DNA from: JAZQHR01 sp045540695
GTDB lineage: Bacteria > Bacillota > Clostridia > UMGS1810
Length of the DNA: 31,124 nt
NCBI GenBank assembly: GCA_045540695.1
Contig: JAZQHR010000073.1
Location: 1 to 31,124, forward strand
Reading direction: 5' to 3'
Part shown: piece after piece, positions 14,797-23,540 of the stretch
Position numbering within the stretch: position 1 is the first letter of the stretch
Layout of the letters: the number at the start of each line of letters is the position of its first letter
The notes under the pieces: generated by a model
What the model was told of the DNA's origin: nothing
The model's database searches: none
The model's input: only the letters and a program-made list of their open reading frames with translations
Program-made: the position numbers and the translations under genes

Positions 14797-15585
14797 TTAA
14801 TCAAGCATCTTGTTTAAAAATTCTTTTGTACGAGGGTGCTTAGGATTATCAATAACCTCTTGGGGCGTACCTTCTTCCTCTATAACGCCGCCGTCCATAA
14901 ATATTATTCGGTCGGAAACGTTCTTTGCAAACTCAATCTCGTGCGTTACTATAACCATAGTCACGTTTTTTGCCGCAAGGTCACGAATAACCTTTAGTAT
15001 TTCGCCAGTAAGCTCAGGGTCGAGTGCTGAAGTTGGTTCGTCAAAGAAAAGTACCTTCGGACTAAGTGCAAGCGCCCTTGCTATAGACACCCTTTGCTGC
15101 TGACCGCCCGATAGCTGACACGGATAGCTGTCAAGCTTTTCAGAAAGTCCCACTCTTGCCAGTAGTTCTTTGGCATTTTTCTCTATCTCGTCTATGATTT
15201 GCTTTTTATTTTCGTTGTAATCTTCTCTTTCTTTTGCAAGCAGCTTTGGTGCTAAAGTTACATTTTCAAGCACACTGTACTGTGGAAACAGGTTAAACGA
15301 TTGAAAAACCAAACCAAAGTTAAGCTGATTTTTTCTAATCTGCTTTGCACTGCTTTTTTCCTTGTCGTGTGCGTCAAATATTACATGACCATCGACATAT
15401 ATCTGCCCTTTGTCAGCTTTTTCAAGGAAATTGATACAACGAAGAAGGGTAGTCTTTCCGCTTCCCGAAGAACCGAGGATTGATACAACCTCGCCTTCCT
15501 CCATTGAGAAGTCAACACCTTTTAAAACGTTAGTATTTCCAAAGCTTTTGTGTATATCTTTTACTTCTAATATTGGCAATTTCAT
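14797..15585 (-). CDS. Polar amino-acid ABC transporter ATP-binding protein
   Basis: This 262-residue ATPase of the GlnQ/HisP family powers uptake through the permease encoded just upstream. It shows Walker A GSSGSGKTT (38-46), the Q-loop at FGLVFQSFNLFPQ, signature LSGGQQQR, Walker B VLFFDEPTSALDPE and the H-loop IVTHE. There is a longer than usual insert (about 120-145, rich in Lys/Glu) between the Q-loop and signature. The gene starts six bases after the permease stop. The SD AAGGAG lies only two bases before the ATG, so the true start could be the TTG at codon 3. Confidence 0.95.
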   Translation of the reverse strand: MKLPILEVKDIHKSFGNTNVLKGVDFSMEEGEVVSILGSSGSGKTTLLRCINFLEKADKGQIYVDGHVIFDAHDKEKSSAKQIRKNQLNFGLVFQSFNLFPQYSVLENVTLAPKLLAKEREDYNENKKQIIDEIEKNAKELLARVGLSEKLDSYPCQLSGGQQQRVSIARALALSPKVLFFDEPTSALDPELTGEILKVIRDLAAKNVTMVIVTHEIEFAKNVSDRIIFMDGGVIEEEGTPQEVIDNPKHPRTKEFLNKMLD

Positions 15586-15591
15586 CTCTCC

Positions 15592-16236
15592 TTAAACCTT
15601 ATAATACGACAGCTTCTTCTCGCAAAATCCAAAAAGAAGTGTCAAAATGCCTACAAAGGCAAGGTAGAATACCGCTGTGTAGAAAAGTGGCCACATCAGA
15701 CCATAGCCTGCAAAGTTCTGTGCTGCCTGAATAACTTCCACTATCATTATAACACGTGCAAGCGCCGTATCTTTAACAAGGGTGATAACCTCGTTTGACA
15801 TCGGTGCAAGGATTCTTTTTACTACCTGCATAAGTATGACCTTAAAGAAAATCTGTACCTTTGTCATACCAAGCACTTGTCCCGCTTCATACTGACCTTT
15901 TGCAATGCTTTCTATACCGCCTCGGTATATTTCCGAAAAATAGCAGGCATAGTTTATTACAAACGCTGCTATTACCGATGCAAAACGTGAAAGTATGGGA
16001 GTTCCCATAAGGAATCCCGGAACATAAAAGAATATTATTACCTGTAGCATTAGCGGTACACCGCGGATAATCCACACAAATGTTTTTACCACATAAGCAA
16101 GAGGTTTAAATTTTGACATTGAGCCAAATGATATCACCAAACCTAAAGGAAGCGCTAACACAAGTGTTAGCGCAAATATTAGGCATGTGTATTTAAGTCC
16201 GCCAATAAGGCTTAAAGTTACTTCCCAAAATCCCAT
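15592..16236 (-). CDS. Polar amino-acid ABC transporter permease
   Basis: This 214-residue HisM/GlnP-family membrane permease has about five transmembrane helices. The EAA-type cytoplasmic loop, EAGQVLGMTKVQIFFKVIL, contacts the ATPase. It forms the channel of the transporter with the binding protein and ATPase on either side. It is a single permease gene, so the transporter presumably works as a homodimer. Confidence 0.94.
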   Translation of the reverse strand: MGFWEVTLSLIGGLKYTCLIFALTLVLALPLGLVISFGSMSKFKPLAYVVKTFVWIIRGVPLMLQVIIFFYVPGFLMGTPILSRFASVIAAFVINYACYFSEIYRGGIESIAKGQYEAGQVLGMTKVQIFFKVILMQVVKRILAPMSNEVITLVKDTALARVIMIVEVIQAAQNFAGYGLMWPLFYTAVFYLAFVGILTLLFGFCEKKLSYYKV

Positions 16237-16251
16237 TATTGTATTCCTTTA

Positions 16252-17043
16252 TTATTCGATAGTTTCTGTTACCTTAAGAACGTTTTCAAATCCATACTTT
16301 TCAGCAAGAGTCATAAGAGTACCGTCTGCTTCAAGCTCTTTTATAGCTTTGTTAACTTTTTCAGTAAGGTCGCTGCCTTTCTTGAAGCCAACTGCATATA
16401 TTTCAGAATCAAGCTCGATAGCATCTACGATTGCAAGGTCTTCATAGTCGCCCTTGCCACAGATGTTCTGTGCAAGAAGAATGTCTACTACGATAAAGTC
16501 AACCGCACCTGATTTAACTTCAGTAAATGCGTTAATCTGTGCTGTAGTTGAGAAAATCTTGTCTGCATCAGTAACAGATTCAGCATAAGCAGCACCTGCA
16601 CTACCGCCTTCAACACAAGCTGTTTTACCCTTAAGGTCTGCTTCTGTCTTGAATGTATCAACATTGTCCTTCTTTGCTACGATACACTGCTGGTTAAGCA
16701 TATATCCGTAAGAGAAATCAACAAGGTCGCTACGTTTGATTCCGTCATCAGAAGAGTTTGCTGTGAAACCATTCCATATACAGTCAATAGCACCTGAGTT
16801 TAGCTCATTGTACTTCTGTCCCCAATCGATTTCCTGGAATGCAACATCCATACCGATTTTTTTACCTACTGCCTGAGCAAATTCTGTTTCAAAACCTGTC
16901 CAGTTGCCGTTTTCGTCAAGCTCGTTCATGTTTTCAAAGATTGTTACACCGCAAGTAAGTACATTGTCACCATTGTTTCCACAGCCTGCCATTGTAGCTA
17001 CTACAAGAAGCATTGCCATCATAATTGATAAAAATTTCTTCAT
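16252..17043 (-). CDS. Polar amino-acid substrate-binding lipoprotein
   Basis: This 263-residue SBP_bac_3-family binding protein has a lipoprotein signal peptide with lipobox MAGC (Cys21). The mature protein shows the typical FETEFAQAVGKKIGMDVAFQEIDW lobe-1 segment and DLKGKTACVEGGSAG hinge region. It captures an extracellular amino acid and delivers it to the permease. Substrate (glutamine, histidine, cystine or similar) cannot be assigned. It is the first gene of the operon behind its own promoter, with AAGGAG eleven bases before the ATG. Confidence 0.94.
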   Translation of the reverse strand: MKKFLSIMMAMLLVVATMAGCGNNGDNVLTCGVTIFENMNELDENGNWTGFETEFAQAVGKKIGMDVAFQEIDWGQKYNELNSGAIDCIWNGFTANSSDDGIKRSDLVDFSYGYMLNQQCIVAKKDNVDTFKTEADLKGKTACVEGGSAGAAYAESVTDADKIFSTTAQINAFTEVKSGAVDFIVVDILLAQNICGKGDYEDLAIVDAIELDSEIYAVGFKKGSDLTEKVNKAIKELEADGTLMTLAEKYGFENVLKVTETIE

Positions 17044-17086
17044 TTTAAATACAACTCCTTTAAAATAATTGTTTTAGTATAGTAAT

Positions 17087-17115
17087 ACTTTACCACTTTA
17101 CCAAACTAAAGTCAA
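17087..17115 (-). promoter_or_regulatory. Sigma-A promoter of the amino-acid ABC operon
   Basis: Minus strand TTGACT (17110-17115), 17-base spacer, TAAAGT (17087-17092). The spacer ends in GGTAAAGTGGTAAAGT, a direct repeat overlapping the -10 that could be an operator. Confidence 0.75.
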
Positions 17116-17167
17116 GCATTTTTTTAAAATATATAAAATTGTGGTTTGACGTGTTTAGGGGTTTTTA

Positions 17168-18037
17168 CTATTCTTTACCTAATTTAAGCTGTGATACTAC
17201 TATACCGATAAACATCAGTACACAACCAATGTAACCGCGTGGGCTCATCACTTCGTTTAGAAGAAGTGCTCCGCCGACTGCACTGAAAACCGATTCTGTC
17301 GACATAATAATTGCCGCGTAAGTAGGGTTTGCATCCTTTTGACCTATTATCTGGCAGGTGTACGCCACACCCGACGACATTATACCTGCGTATAGTATAG
17401 GAACAAGTGCATCGCCAACTCCCGTAAACGGTGCTTTCTCAAACAAAAGTGCAAATATAAATCCAAGCACTGCACTTGTGGCAAACTGTGTCATAGAAAA
17501 CTTGATAGGACTGATTCTCTCAACCTTTGAATCGATAAACATAATATGTAATGTCCAAAATATCGCACCAATTAGTAACACTATATCGCCTGTACCAATT
17601 CTTTCGCCCTTGGTTACACTTAAGAAATACAGACCAACCACCGCGAACACTGCACCAATCCAGGTGCAGATATTTGTTTTCTTTCTTAAAAATATACCGA
17701 ATATCGGCACAAGTACTGTGTAAAGACCTGTGATAAAACCCGCTTTACCCGCACTGCCTGTTATCTCAATTCCAAACTGCTGAAGGGCAGATGCGGTAAA
17801 GAGTATAGCACCTGCGACCATACCAAAAAGGATGGTTCTTTTTAGCTTTGCAGGGTTTTTCTCTTCCTTTTCAAATATCATTATAATAGGAATGAGCGAT
17901 ATTGCACCAAGTGCAAATCTTGATGCAATAAACGTGTAATTTCCTACGTATTCTATTCCCACTCTTTGTGCTACAAAGGCAAAACCCCATATTATAGCGG
18001 TTAAGAGAAGGATTGCTGTTGATTTAATATGTTTCAT
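17168..18037 (-). CDS. EamA/DMT-family transporter
   Basis: This 289-residue integral membrane protein has ten predicted transmembrane helices as two EamA repeats. The first begins AILLLTAIIWGFAFVAQRVG and the second about residue 150 (LLIGAIFWTLHIMFID). It ends in a short Lys-containing tail. DMT transporters export or import amino acids, nucleotides or other small metabolites; the substrate is not predictable. It is the last gene of the CapA-M20-EamA operon, 13 bases after the peptidase stop, with AAGGAG at the junction. No convincing terminator was seen before the next promoter. Confidence 0.93.
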   Translation of the reverse strand: MKHIKSTAILLLTAIIWGFAFVAQRVGIEYVGNYTFIASRFALGAISLIPIIMIFEKEEKNPAKLKRTILFGMVAGAILFTASALQQFGIEITGSAGKAGFITGLYTVLVPIFGIFLRKKTNICTWIGAVFAVVGLYFLSVTKGERIGTGDIVLLIGAIFWTLHIMFIDSKVERISPIKFSMTQFATSAVLGFIFALLFEKAPFTGVGDALVPILYAGIMSSGVAYTCQIIGQKDANPTYAAIIMSTESVFSAVGGALLLNEVMSPRGYIGCVLMFIGIVVSQLKLGKE

Positions 18038-18050
18038 AATTTCTCCTTTG

Positions 18051-19211
18051 TTATATACAATATGCTATTGCCGATAATTTTTTGGCACATCTTGCAAGAG
18101 ATGATATTTCTGCATTTTCCGTTAGCTTATGTGAGCCTTCGCCTTCCACACCAAATGAATCAAGGCATGGAATACCGCGAGTGGTCATATCTGCCGCATC
18201 AGAACCGCCAAAGCCAAATACAGCATCAAGGGTATGTATGCCGTTTTCTTCAAATATCTTATTTATCTTACTTAATAGCTCGAGATTTTTTTCAGACTTT
18301 GGCATTGCTACTCTGGTGCTTGCAAGTTCTACCCTACAACTTGTTCCTTCGACAAATGATTTCGCTGCTATTTCTTTTACAAATTTATCCGCCTCATTCA
18401 TAGCGTCTATGTCAGGGAAACGGATATCAGCGGTAAATATGCACTTTTCGGGAACAGTATTCTCCGCCGTTCCGCCATTTATAAGACCACAGTTACAAGT
18501 AAGACCGTCTTTATCCTTCATCTTTTCAAGCTCTATTATCTTATATGCTGCTTCGCGGATGGCACTTGCTCCTTTAAAACACCTTGATGCATGCATAACT
18601 TTTCCTGTTACTTCAAATCTATACTTACTTATACCTTTTCTGCAATATGTAGCCTCACCCGGTGTATGCCTTTCTGCATTTAAAAACGCTACGCACCCTT
18701 TGGCACACTTCGCCATAAAATCAACAGTGGTTTTGTTTGAAAAACGACTTCCGTTTTCCTCGTCACTTTGAACGATAAGCTTTACAGGACGGTCCTTAAA
18801 CCCGATATCTTCAAGTGCTGCCATAGCACAAAACGCTGCTGCCACTCCGCCTTTGCAATCCACCACGCCCGGACCATACATAGTATCTCCTTCTATGCGA
18901 ACAGGGTTTTCGCCAAATGAACCTACTGCGTGTACAGTATCAATGTGCCCGGAATAGCACACAGGCTCACCCTTTGCGTCAGGGTTTATGGTTATGCATA
19001 TTGCATCTCCCGAAACCGCCTGCTTTTGCACATCTACCTTCCAGCCACGATTCTTAGCTTTATCTATAATATACTGTCCGCACTTGTCCACACCTTCTTT
19101 GTATTCGGTGGGACTTTCGATATTACATATATCTACCCAAAAGTCTATATACTCTTTTTCAAGCTCATCTATTCTTTTGAATAATTCACTGCATTTTATA
19201 TTTTCGTTCAT
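18051..19211 (-). CDS. M20-family metallopeptidase
   Basis: This 386-residue zinc peptidase/deacylase of the ArgE/DapE/CPG2 family is cytosolic. Visible metal ligands and catalytic residues are His89 in SGHIDTVH, bridging Asp118 in GPGVVDCKGG, and the general base and ligand pair in DEENGS (150-155). A dimerisation domain follows (about 185-300), with the C-terminal half resuming at GFGGSDAADM. It begins one base after the CapA-like gene stop and is followed by the exporter gene. A peptide, N-acyl amino acid or gamma-glutamyl substrate is likely, but not determined. Confidence 0.93.
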   Translation of the reverse strand: MNENIKCSELFKRIDELEKEYIDFWVDICNIESPTEYKEGVDKCGQYIIDKAKNRGWKVDVQKQAVSGDAICITINPDAKGEPVCYSGHIDTVHAVGSFGENPVRIEGDTMYGPGVVDCKGGVAAAFCAMAALEDIGFKDRPVKLIVQSDEENGSRFSNKTTVDFMAKCAKGCVAFLNAERHTPGEATYCRKGISKYRFEVTGKVMHASRCFKGASAIREAAYKIIELEKMKDKDGLTCNCGLINGGTAENTVPEKCIFTADIRFPDIDAMNEADKFVKEIAAKSFVEGTSCRVELASTRVAMPKSEKNLELLSKINKIFEENGIHTLDAVFGFGGSDAADMTTRGIPCLDSFGVEGEGSHKLTENAEISSLARCAKKLSAIAYCI

Positions 19212-19212
19212 T

Positions 19213-20334
19213 TTAACCCTTCTTTATGTATTCGATGATATCTTTTCTCTTTGATAATTTCCAGTATTTAAATATTTCCAAAAACAATCCCCACGCAACA
19301 ACTCTGCCGCGTTTTTCTTTTTTTGCCTTTTTTACAGCCCATACAAACCACTGCCAACCATTATAGCTTTTCATTTCAGGCTTTATAAATGCCGTTTTTT
19401 TCTTTTCATTTATGCGAAGATGTTTTGCTTGAAGCGGCCACAAAAGGTTATAGTCTTTTGCCTCGATATTTGTAAATATTGCAGGGCACTCGCCCTTTGT
19501 GATGGTATGAGTATCACGGTGAATTTTGGTAGGCATATACTCCCACGAAAAATCATTTTCACCAAAATCTATCTTTACAAGCATGCCTGCATCTGTGTAT
19601 TTCTGTGCCCTCTGATAGTCTGTGTCAAATATAAAATTACCAAGCGAATAAAAAACTATCTTGTCACCAAAGGTTTCGTAATTTTCCGCAACGTGAGGAT
19701 GATGTCCCACTATTATGTCAGCACCCATTTCAAGATATTTTTTGTACAGCCTTCTTATGTTTGGCATAGGAAGTTGTGAAAATTCCTCATTTGCGTGTGC
19801 AACTACTACGCACCAGCGACATTTCGACTTAATCTCGTCTATTTGTGCCTTTATTCTCTCTGTGTCAAATATATCAATGCTGCCCGGTTCACTTTCGGTT
19901 GCAAGTGCTTTTTTGTCAAAGGCAACCGTTACCGATACCAAGCCCACACCGCCACATTCACACGAAAGGATAAGCGGTTTCGCTGCATCGGCAATATTTT
20001 TGCCAACACCTATGGCGTAGCAATAGTTTTCCTCGGCACATTTTAAAGTGTCGTATGCTCCGTCCGCACCGCAGTCCATAGAGTGATTGTTCGCAAGGTT
20101 CCAAATGCGACCATTTATACTCTTTAGAAAATCGGCACACTCAGGGGGATTTGCATGTACAAGCGGTTTAGCGGCACTGATTTCGCCACTGCTTACTGAA
20201 CCTTCTACATTTACCACAGTATAATCAGTGTTCGAAAGAAATTCCCTTACCTCGTCAGAAATAAGATTTTCGTCTGTGCATCTGTCTTTAAAATACTTTG
20301 AAAATGCCATATCTCCTGTAAATGCTATTTTCAT
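19213..20334 (-). CDS. CapA-like metallophosphatase-fold protein (poly-gamma-glutamate-associated family)
   Basis: This 373-residue CapA/PgsA-family protein has a calcineurin-like metallophosphoesterase fold. It shows GDMAFSK (7-13), NVEGS (about 42-46), NLANNHSMDCG (about 77-87), VGHHPHVAENYE (about 213-224) and YSLGNFIFD. Unlike capsule-attached CapA proteins, it has no signal peptide or membrane anchor at the N-terminus, so a cytosolic enzyme is more likely than a capsule component. It leads a three-gene operon with an M20 peptidase and an EamA exporter. The SD is GGAGGT six bases before the ATG. The reaction is unknown. Confidence 0.9.
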   Translation of the reverse strand: MKIAFTGDMAFSKYFKDRCTDENLISDEVREFLSNTDYTVVNVEGSVSSGEISAAKPLVHANPPECADFLKSINGRIWNLANNHSMDCGADGAYDTLKCAEENYCYAIGVGKNIADAAKPLILSCECGGVGLVSVTVAFDKKALATESEPGSIDIFDTERIKAQIDEIKSKCRWCVVVAHANEEFSQLPMPNIRRLYKKYLEMGADIIVGHHPHVAENYETFGDKIVFYSLGNFIFDTDYQRAQKYTDAGMLVKIDFGENDFSWEYMPTKIHRDTHTITKGECPAIFTNIEAKDYNLLWPLQAKHLRINEKKKTAFIKPEMKSYNGWQWFVWAVKKAKKEKRGRVVAWGLFLEIFKYWKLSKRKDIIEYIKKG

Positions 20335-20364
20335 ACTTTTACCTCCGTATTGTACAATAATTGT

Positions 20365-20393
20365 ATTATACTACCAAGATTCGGTATTTTCAA
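20365..20393 (-). promoter_or_regulatory. Promoter of the CapA-M20-EamA operon
   Basis: Minus strand TTGAAA (20388-20393), 17-base spacer, TATAAT (20365-20370). An 11-base palindrome ACAATAATTGT (20354-20364) covers the start point and may be an operator. Confidence 0.75.
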
Positions 20394-20396
20394 TAG

Positions 20397-20425
20397 TTGA
20401 CAATCATTTTTACATATTTTATAAT
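20397..20425 (+). promoter_or_regulatory. Consensus sigma-A promoter of the kinase-like gene
   Basis: TTGACA (20397-20402), 17-base spacer, TATAAT (20420-20425): a perfect consensus. It is divergent from, and three bases away from, the CapA operon promoter. Confidence 0.85.
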
Positions 20426-20457
20426 TATAATAATATAACATAAAAGGAATGATAAAA

Positions 20458-21018
20458 ATGAAGCTTGATCATAAAATAGTTGCCATAGTAGGTATGTGTG
20501 GCTCAGGTAAATCAATCGCTACAAACGTGTTTTGTGAGCGTGGCTGGGACAAGGTGTATTTCGGCGGTCTTACTATGGATAAGCTTGAAGAAATGGGACT
20601 TCCTAAAAACGAAGCTAATGAAAAAATGGTACGTGAAAACCTTCGTAAAGAGCACGGACCTGGTGCATTTGCAAAGCTACTACTTCCAAAGATAGAGGCA
20701 TTTGCTAAGGAAAACCATACAGTCCTTGACGGACTATATTCGTGGTCGGAATACAAAGAGCTTACAGAATATTTCGGTGATAATCTGTCGGTACTTGCGG
20801 TGGTTACAAACAGACCTGTCAGATATGAAAGACTTACTACACGCGACATCCGTCCGCTTACAAACGAAGAGGCAAAAAGCCGTGACTACTCCGAAATAGA
20901 AAAAATCGAAAAAGGCGGACCTATTGCTATAGCCGACTATTTCGTGTTAAACAACGGTGATATGGAAGCATTTGAAAAAGAGTTAAACAAAATTATAGAT
21001 GAAATAATAAGCCGTTAA
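20458..21018 (+). CDS. Dephospho-CoA-kinase/FlaR-like P-loop kinase
   Basis: This 186-residue nucleotide kinase-fold protein has a P-loop VGMCGSGKS (about 10-18), a lid-like Arg-rich region (RYERLTTRDIRP) and the C-terminal DYSEIEKIEKGGPIAIADYFVLNNG segment. The whole pattern resembles the dephospho-CoA-kinase-related UPF0200/FlaR group more than true CoaE. The start is the ATG at 20458, where AAAGGA lies about nine bases upstream; the ATG at 20449 abuts the SD. It is a single gene with a perfect-consensus promoter and its own terminator. The substrate is not assignable. Confidence 0.85.
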   Translation: MKLDHKIVAIVGMCGSGKSIATNVFCERGWDKVYFGGLTMDKLEEMGLPKNEANEKMVRENLRKEHGPGAFAKLLLPKIEAFAKENHTVLDGLYSWSEYKELTEYFGDNLSVLAVVTNRPVRYERLTTRDIRPLTNEEAKSRDYSEIEKIEKGGPIAIADYFVLNNGDMEAFEKELNKIIDEIISR

Positions 21019-21035
21019 AATTTATTAGTGGCATT

Positions 21036-21069
21036 AAAATGGGATGTATCAACTGATACATCCATTTTT
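21036..21069 (+). terminator. Intrinsic terminator of the kinase-like gene
   Basis: Stem AATGG-GATGTATC / GATACATCCATT with loop AACT, one bulged G and a T-run, 17 bases after the stop. Confidence 0.85.
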
Positions 21070-21140
21070 GTTTGTAAAATTATTTGCTTAGGTATATCGA
21101 TAAATTTTTTTCAAAATATATACTGATTGTATACAAATTA

Positions 21141-21169
21141 TTGACAAAAAAACAAACGAAATGTATAAT
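21141..21169 (+). promoter_or_regulatory. Consensus sigma-A promoter of glnN
   Basis: TTGACA (21141-21146), 17-base spacer, TATAAT (21164-21169). Just upstream are a TTGTATACAA palindrome (21127-21136) and AATTTTTTTCAAAAT (21103-21117), the latter matching 11 of 15 positions of the CodY consensus. Nitrogen-linked control is plausible but unproven. Confidence 0.85.
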
Positions 21170-21187
21170 AATATCATTGATTATTAT

Positions 21188-21206
21188 GCGTATTTATACG
21201 CTTTTT
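21188..21206 (+). promoter_or_regulatory. Short terminator-like hairpin in the glnN leader
   Basis: GCGTATTTATACGC (21188-21201) folds into a 5-6 bp stem followed directly by TTTTT. It sits about 15 bases after the predicted transcript start and 43 bases before the start codon. It may attenuate transcription; no antiterminator partner is evident. Confidence 0.5.
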
Positions 21207-21248
21207 GCACTAATTTTGATGCCATTTTAGGCGGATAGGAGCACTTAA

Positions 21249-23342
21249 ATGATAAACGTACCTGAAATATTTGGAAGTATGGTGTTTAACGACGCGGTTA
21301 TGCGCGAGCGTTTACCGGAGGATACTTACAAAGCACTTAAAAGAACTATAGCCGACGGCAGAAGTCTTGACAAAACTATCGCTGACGTTGTTGCAAATGC
21401 TATGAAGGACTGGGCAGTAGAAAAGGGTGTTACGCATTACACTCACTGGTTCCAGCCTATGACGGGTATCACTGCGGAAAAACACGACAGCTTTATATCT
21501 CCATCGGATGACGGCGGAGTAATAATGGAATTTTCAGGCAAGGAGCTTATAAAAGGCGAGCCTGACGCATCAAGCTTTCCATCAGGCGGACTTCGTTCCA
21601 CTTTTGAAGCGAGGGGTTACACCGCGTGGGATGCAACATCGTATGCGTTTATTAAAAATAACACTCTTTGCATACCTACTGCGTTTTGTTCGTTTGGCGG
21701 AGAGGCACTTGATAAGAAAACACCACTTCTTCGTTCTATGGAAGCACTTAACCGTCAGGCTATGCGTATAATGAAGCTGTTTGGTGAAGACGGCGTGACA
21801 AGAGTACTTACTACTGTCGGAGCAGAACAGGAGTATTTCCTTGTAGATAAGCATTACTACGACCAGAGAAAAGACCTTATATATACAGGCAGAACCCTGT
21901 TTGGTGCAAAGCCGCCAAAGGGTCAGGATTTGGAAGACCACTATTTTGGTGCTATAAAGCCTAGAGTAGCGGCATATATGAAGGAGCTTGACGAGGAACT
22001 TTGGAAGCTTGGCGTTTTAGCTAAAACAAAACATAACGAAGCTGCTCCTGCACAGCACGAGCTTGCACCTATATACACTACTACAAACCTTGCTACCGAC
22101 CATAATCAGATTACTATGGAGCTTATGAAAAACATCGCTCTAAAGCATGGTATGGTATGCCTACTTCACGAAAAACCATTTGAGGGTGTGAACGGAAGCG
22201 GTAAGCACAATAACTGGTCACTATCCACAAATACAGGTATCAACCTTTTTGACCCGGGTGATTCACCGGAGGATAACGCAAGATTTTTGCTATTCTTATC
22301 GGCAGTTATAAAAGCGGTTGACGATTATCAGGACCTTTTAAGAGTGTCTGTAGCAAGTGCGGGAAACGACCACCGACTTGGTGCTAATGAAGCACCACCG
22401 GCAATTGTGTCAATATTCCTTGGCGACGAGCTTTCTACAATACTTGATGCTATAGAAAAAGGTGACGAATACAGCGAAAAGGAAAAGTCACTTATGTCAA
22501 TAGGCGTTCACACTATGCCTAAATTTCCTAAGGATACTACCGACAGAAACAGAACTTCACCTTTTGCGTTTACAGGAAATAAATTTGAATTTCGTATGCT
22601 TGGTTCATCATTCTCTATAGCCGGCACAAATACTATGATAAACACCGCTGTAGCAGAGGTGCTGTCGGAGTTTGCCGATGAGCTTGAAGGACAGGAAGAT
22701 TTTATAAAGGCGTTAAATAAGCTTATAAAACGTACCATTCGCGAACATAAGAGAATAATATTTAATGGAAATAACTACTCTGATGAGTGGGTGGAGGAGG
22801 CTGAAAAAAGAGGTCTTTTAAACCTTAAATCTACCGTTGATGCACTTCCACAGCTTATTGCAGAAAAAAACGTTAAAGTATTTGCAAAGCACAGGGTATA
22901 TACCGAAGCAGAGGTTCACTCAAGATACGAAATACTTTTGGAAAACTATTCAAAGATATTAAATATTGAAGCACTTACTGCTATAGATATGGTAAAACGT
23001 GAGATTATCCCTGCTACCTGCGAGTATATAAAGGATTTGTCTAATACAGTGGTTGCGAAAAAGAAGATACTTCCAAATGTAACATCAGCATGCGAGGAAA
23101 AGCTTATCACACGTCTGTCGGAGCTTGTGTCGAATGTGGCAGATAAGACAGAAAAGCTTGAAAGCTTTGTGGCTGATGCGAAAAATTACTCGGATGATGC
23201 GTACAAGCTTGCAAGATACTATCGTGATGTGGTGTTTGCCACAATGCAGAATATACGCGCTTCGGCTGACGAGATAGAGGCGAATATGCCTGAAACTCTA
23301 TGGCCATACCCTGCGTATTCTACACTATTGTTTGATATATAA
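21249..23342 (+). CDS. glnN: Type III glutamine synthetase
   Basis: This 697-residue GSIII catalyses ATP-dependent synthesis of glutamine from glutamate and ammonia in the cytosol. The length is typical of the class (about 700, versus about 450 for GSI). Class-specific motifs are all present: GAEQEYFLVD (about 194-203), KHNEAAPAQHELAP (about 261-274), GANEAPPAIVSIFLG (about 378-392) and DRNRTSPFAFTGNKFEFR (about 431-448). SD AGGAG lies seven bases before the ATG. It is a single gene with a perfect-consensus promoter, a leader hairpin and a strong terminator carrying a repeat. Confidence 0.97.
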   Translation: MINVPEIFGSMVFNDAVMRERLPEDTYKALKRTIADGRSLDKTIADVVANAMKDWAVEKGVTHYTHWFQPMTGITAEKHDSFISPSDDGGVIMEFSGKELIKGEPDASSFPSGGLRSTFEARGYTAWDATSYAFIKNNTLCIPTAFCSFGGEALDKKTPLLRSMEALNRQAMRIMKLFGEDGVTRVLTTVGAEQEYFLVDKHYYDQRKDLIYTGRTLFGAKPPKGQDLEDHYFGAIKPRVAAYMKELDEELWKLGVLAKTKHNEAAPAQHELAPIYTTTNLATDHNQITMELMKNIALKHGMVCLLHEKPFEGVNGSGKHNNWSLSTNTGINLFDPGDSPEDNARFLLFLSAVIKAVDDYQDLLRVSVASAGNDHRLGANEAPPAIVSIFLGDELSTILDAIEKGDEYSEKEKSLMSIGVHTMPKFPKDTTDRNRTSPFAFTGNKFEFRMLGSSFSIAGTNTMINTAVAEVLSEFADELEGQEDFIKALNKLIKRTIREHKRIIFNGNNYSDEWVEEAEKRGLLNLKSTVDALPQLIAEKNVKVFAKHRVYTEAEVHSRYEILLENYSKILNIEALTAIDMVKREIIPATCEYIKDLSNTVVAKKKILPNVTSACEEKLITRLSELVSNVADKTEKLESFVADAKNYSDDAYKLARYYRDVVFATMQNIRASADEIEANMPETLWPYPAYSTLLFDI

Positions 23343-23355
23343 TTTTAAATTGAAT

Positions 23356-23498
23356 AAAAAGGGGCTATCTCAATAAACATTGTATAACCATCCAATTTGT
23401 AGGGGCGAATCACGATTCGCACGTATGTCATTCGTGAATGACCCGTACATTATGGATTGTTATTCGTAGAGTTTTGTTTATTGAGATAGCCCCTTTTT
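23356..23498 (+). terminator. Terminator with 24-bp perfect stem and 95-base loop
   Basis: AAAAAGGGGCTATCTCAATA...(23356-23379) is exactly complementary to 23475-23498, which ends in a T-run. It lies 13 bases after the glnN stop and would terminate in both directions. The loop is filled by a separate palindromic repeat. Confidence 0.85.
23388..23459. repeat. Palindromic dispersed-type repeat inside the terminator loop
   Basis: Imperfect outer arms (ACCATCCAATTTGTAGGGG against ACAATCCATAATGTACGGG, 14 of 19) enclose two 7-bp hairpins, GCGAATC-AC-GATTCGC (23405-23420) and GTCATTC-GT-GAATGAC (23427-23442). The TGTAGGGGCGAAT core resembles a repeat common in Clostridia genomes. Confidence 0.7.
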
Positions 23499-23540
23499 GT
23501 ATGTTTATCAAACGATGTAGTGAGGATGCTTTTGAAGATT

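Noticed and set aside
21103..21146. GlnR/TnrA operator upstream of glnN
   Set aside because: The TGTNA-N7-TNACA pattern is not met. The CodY-like match is only 11 of 15, so it is mentioned but not called.
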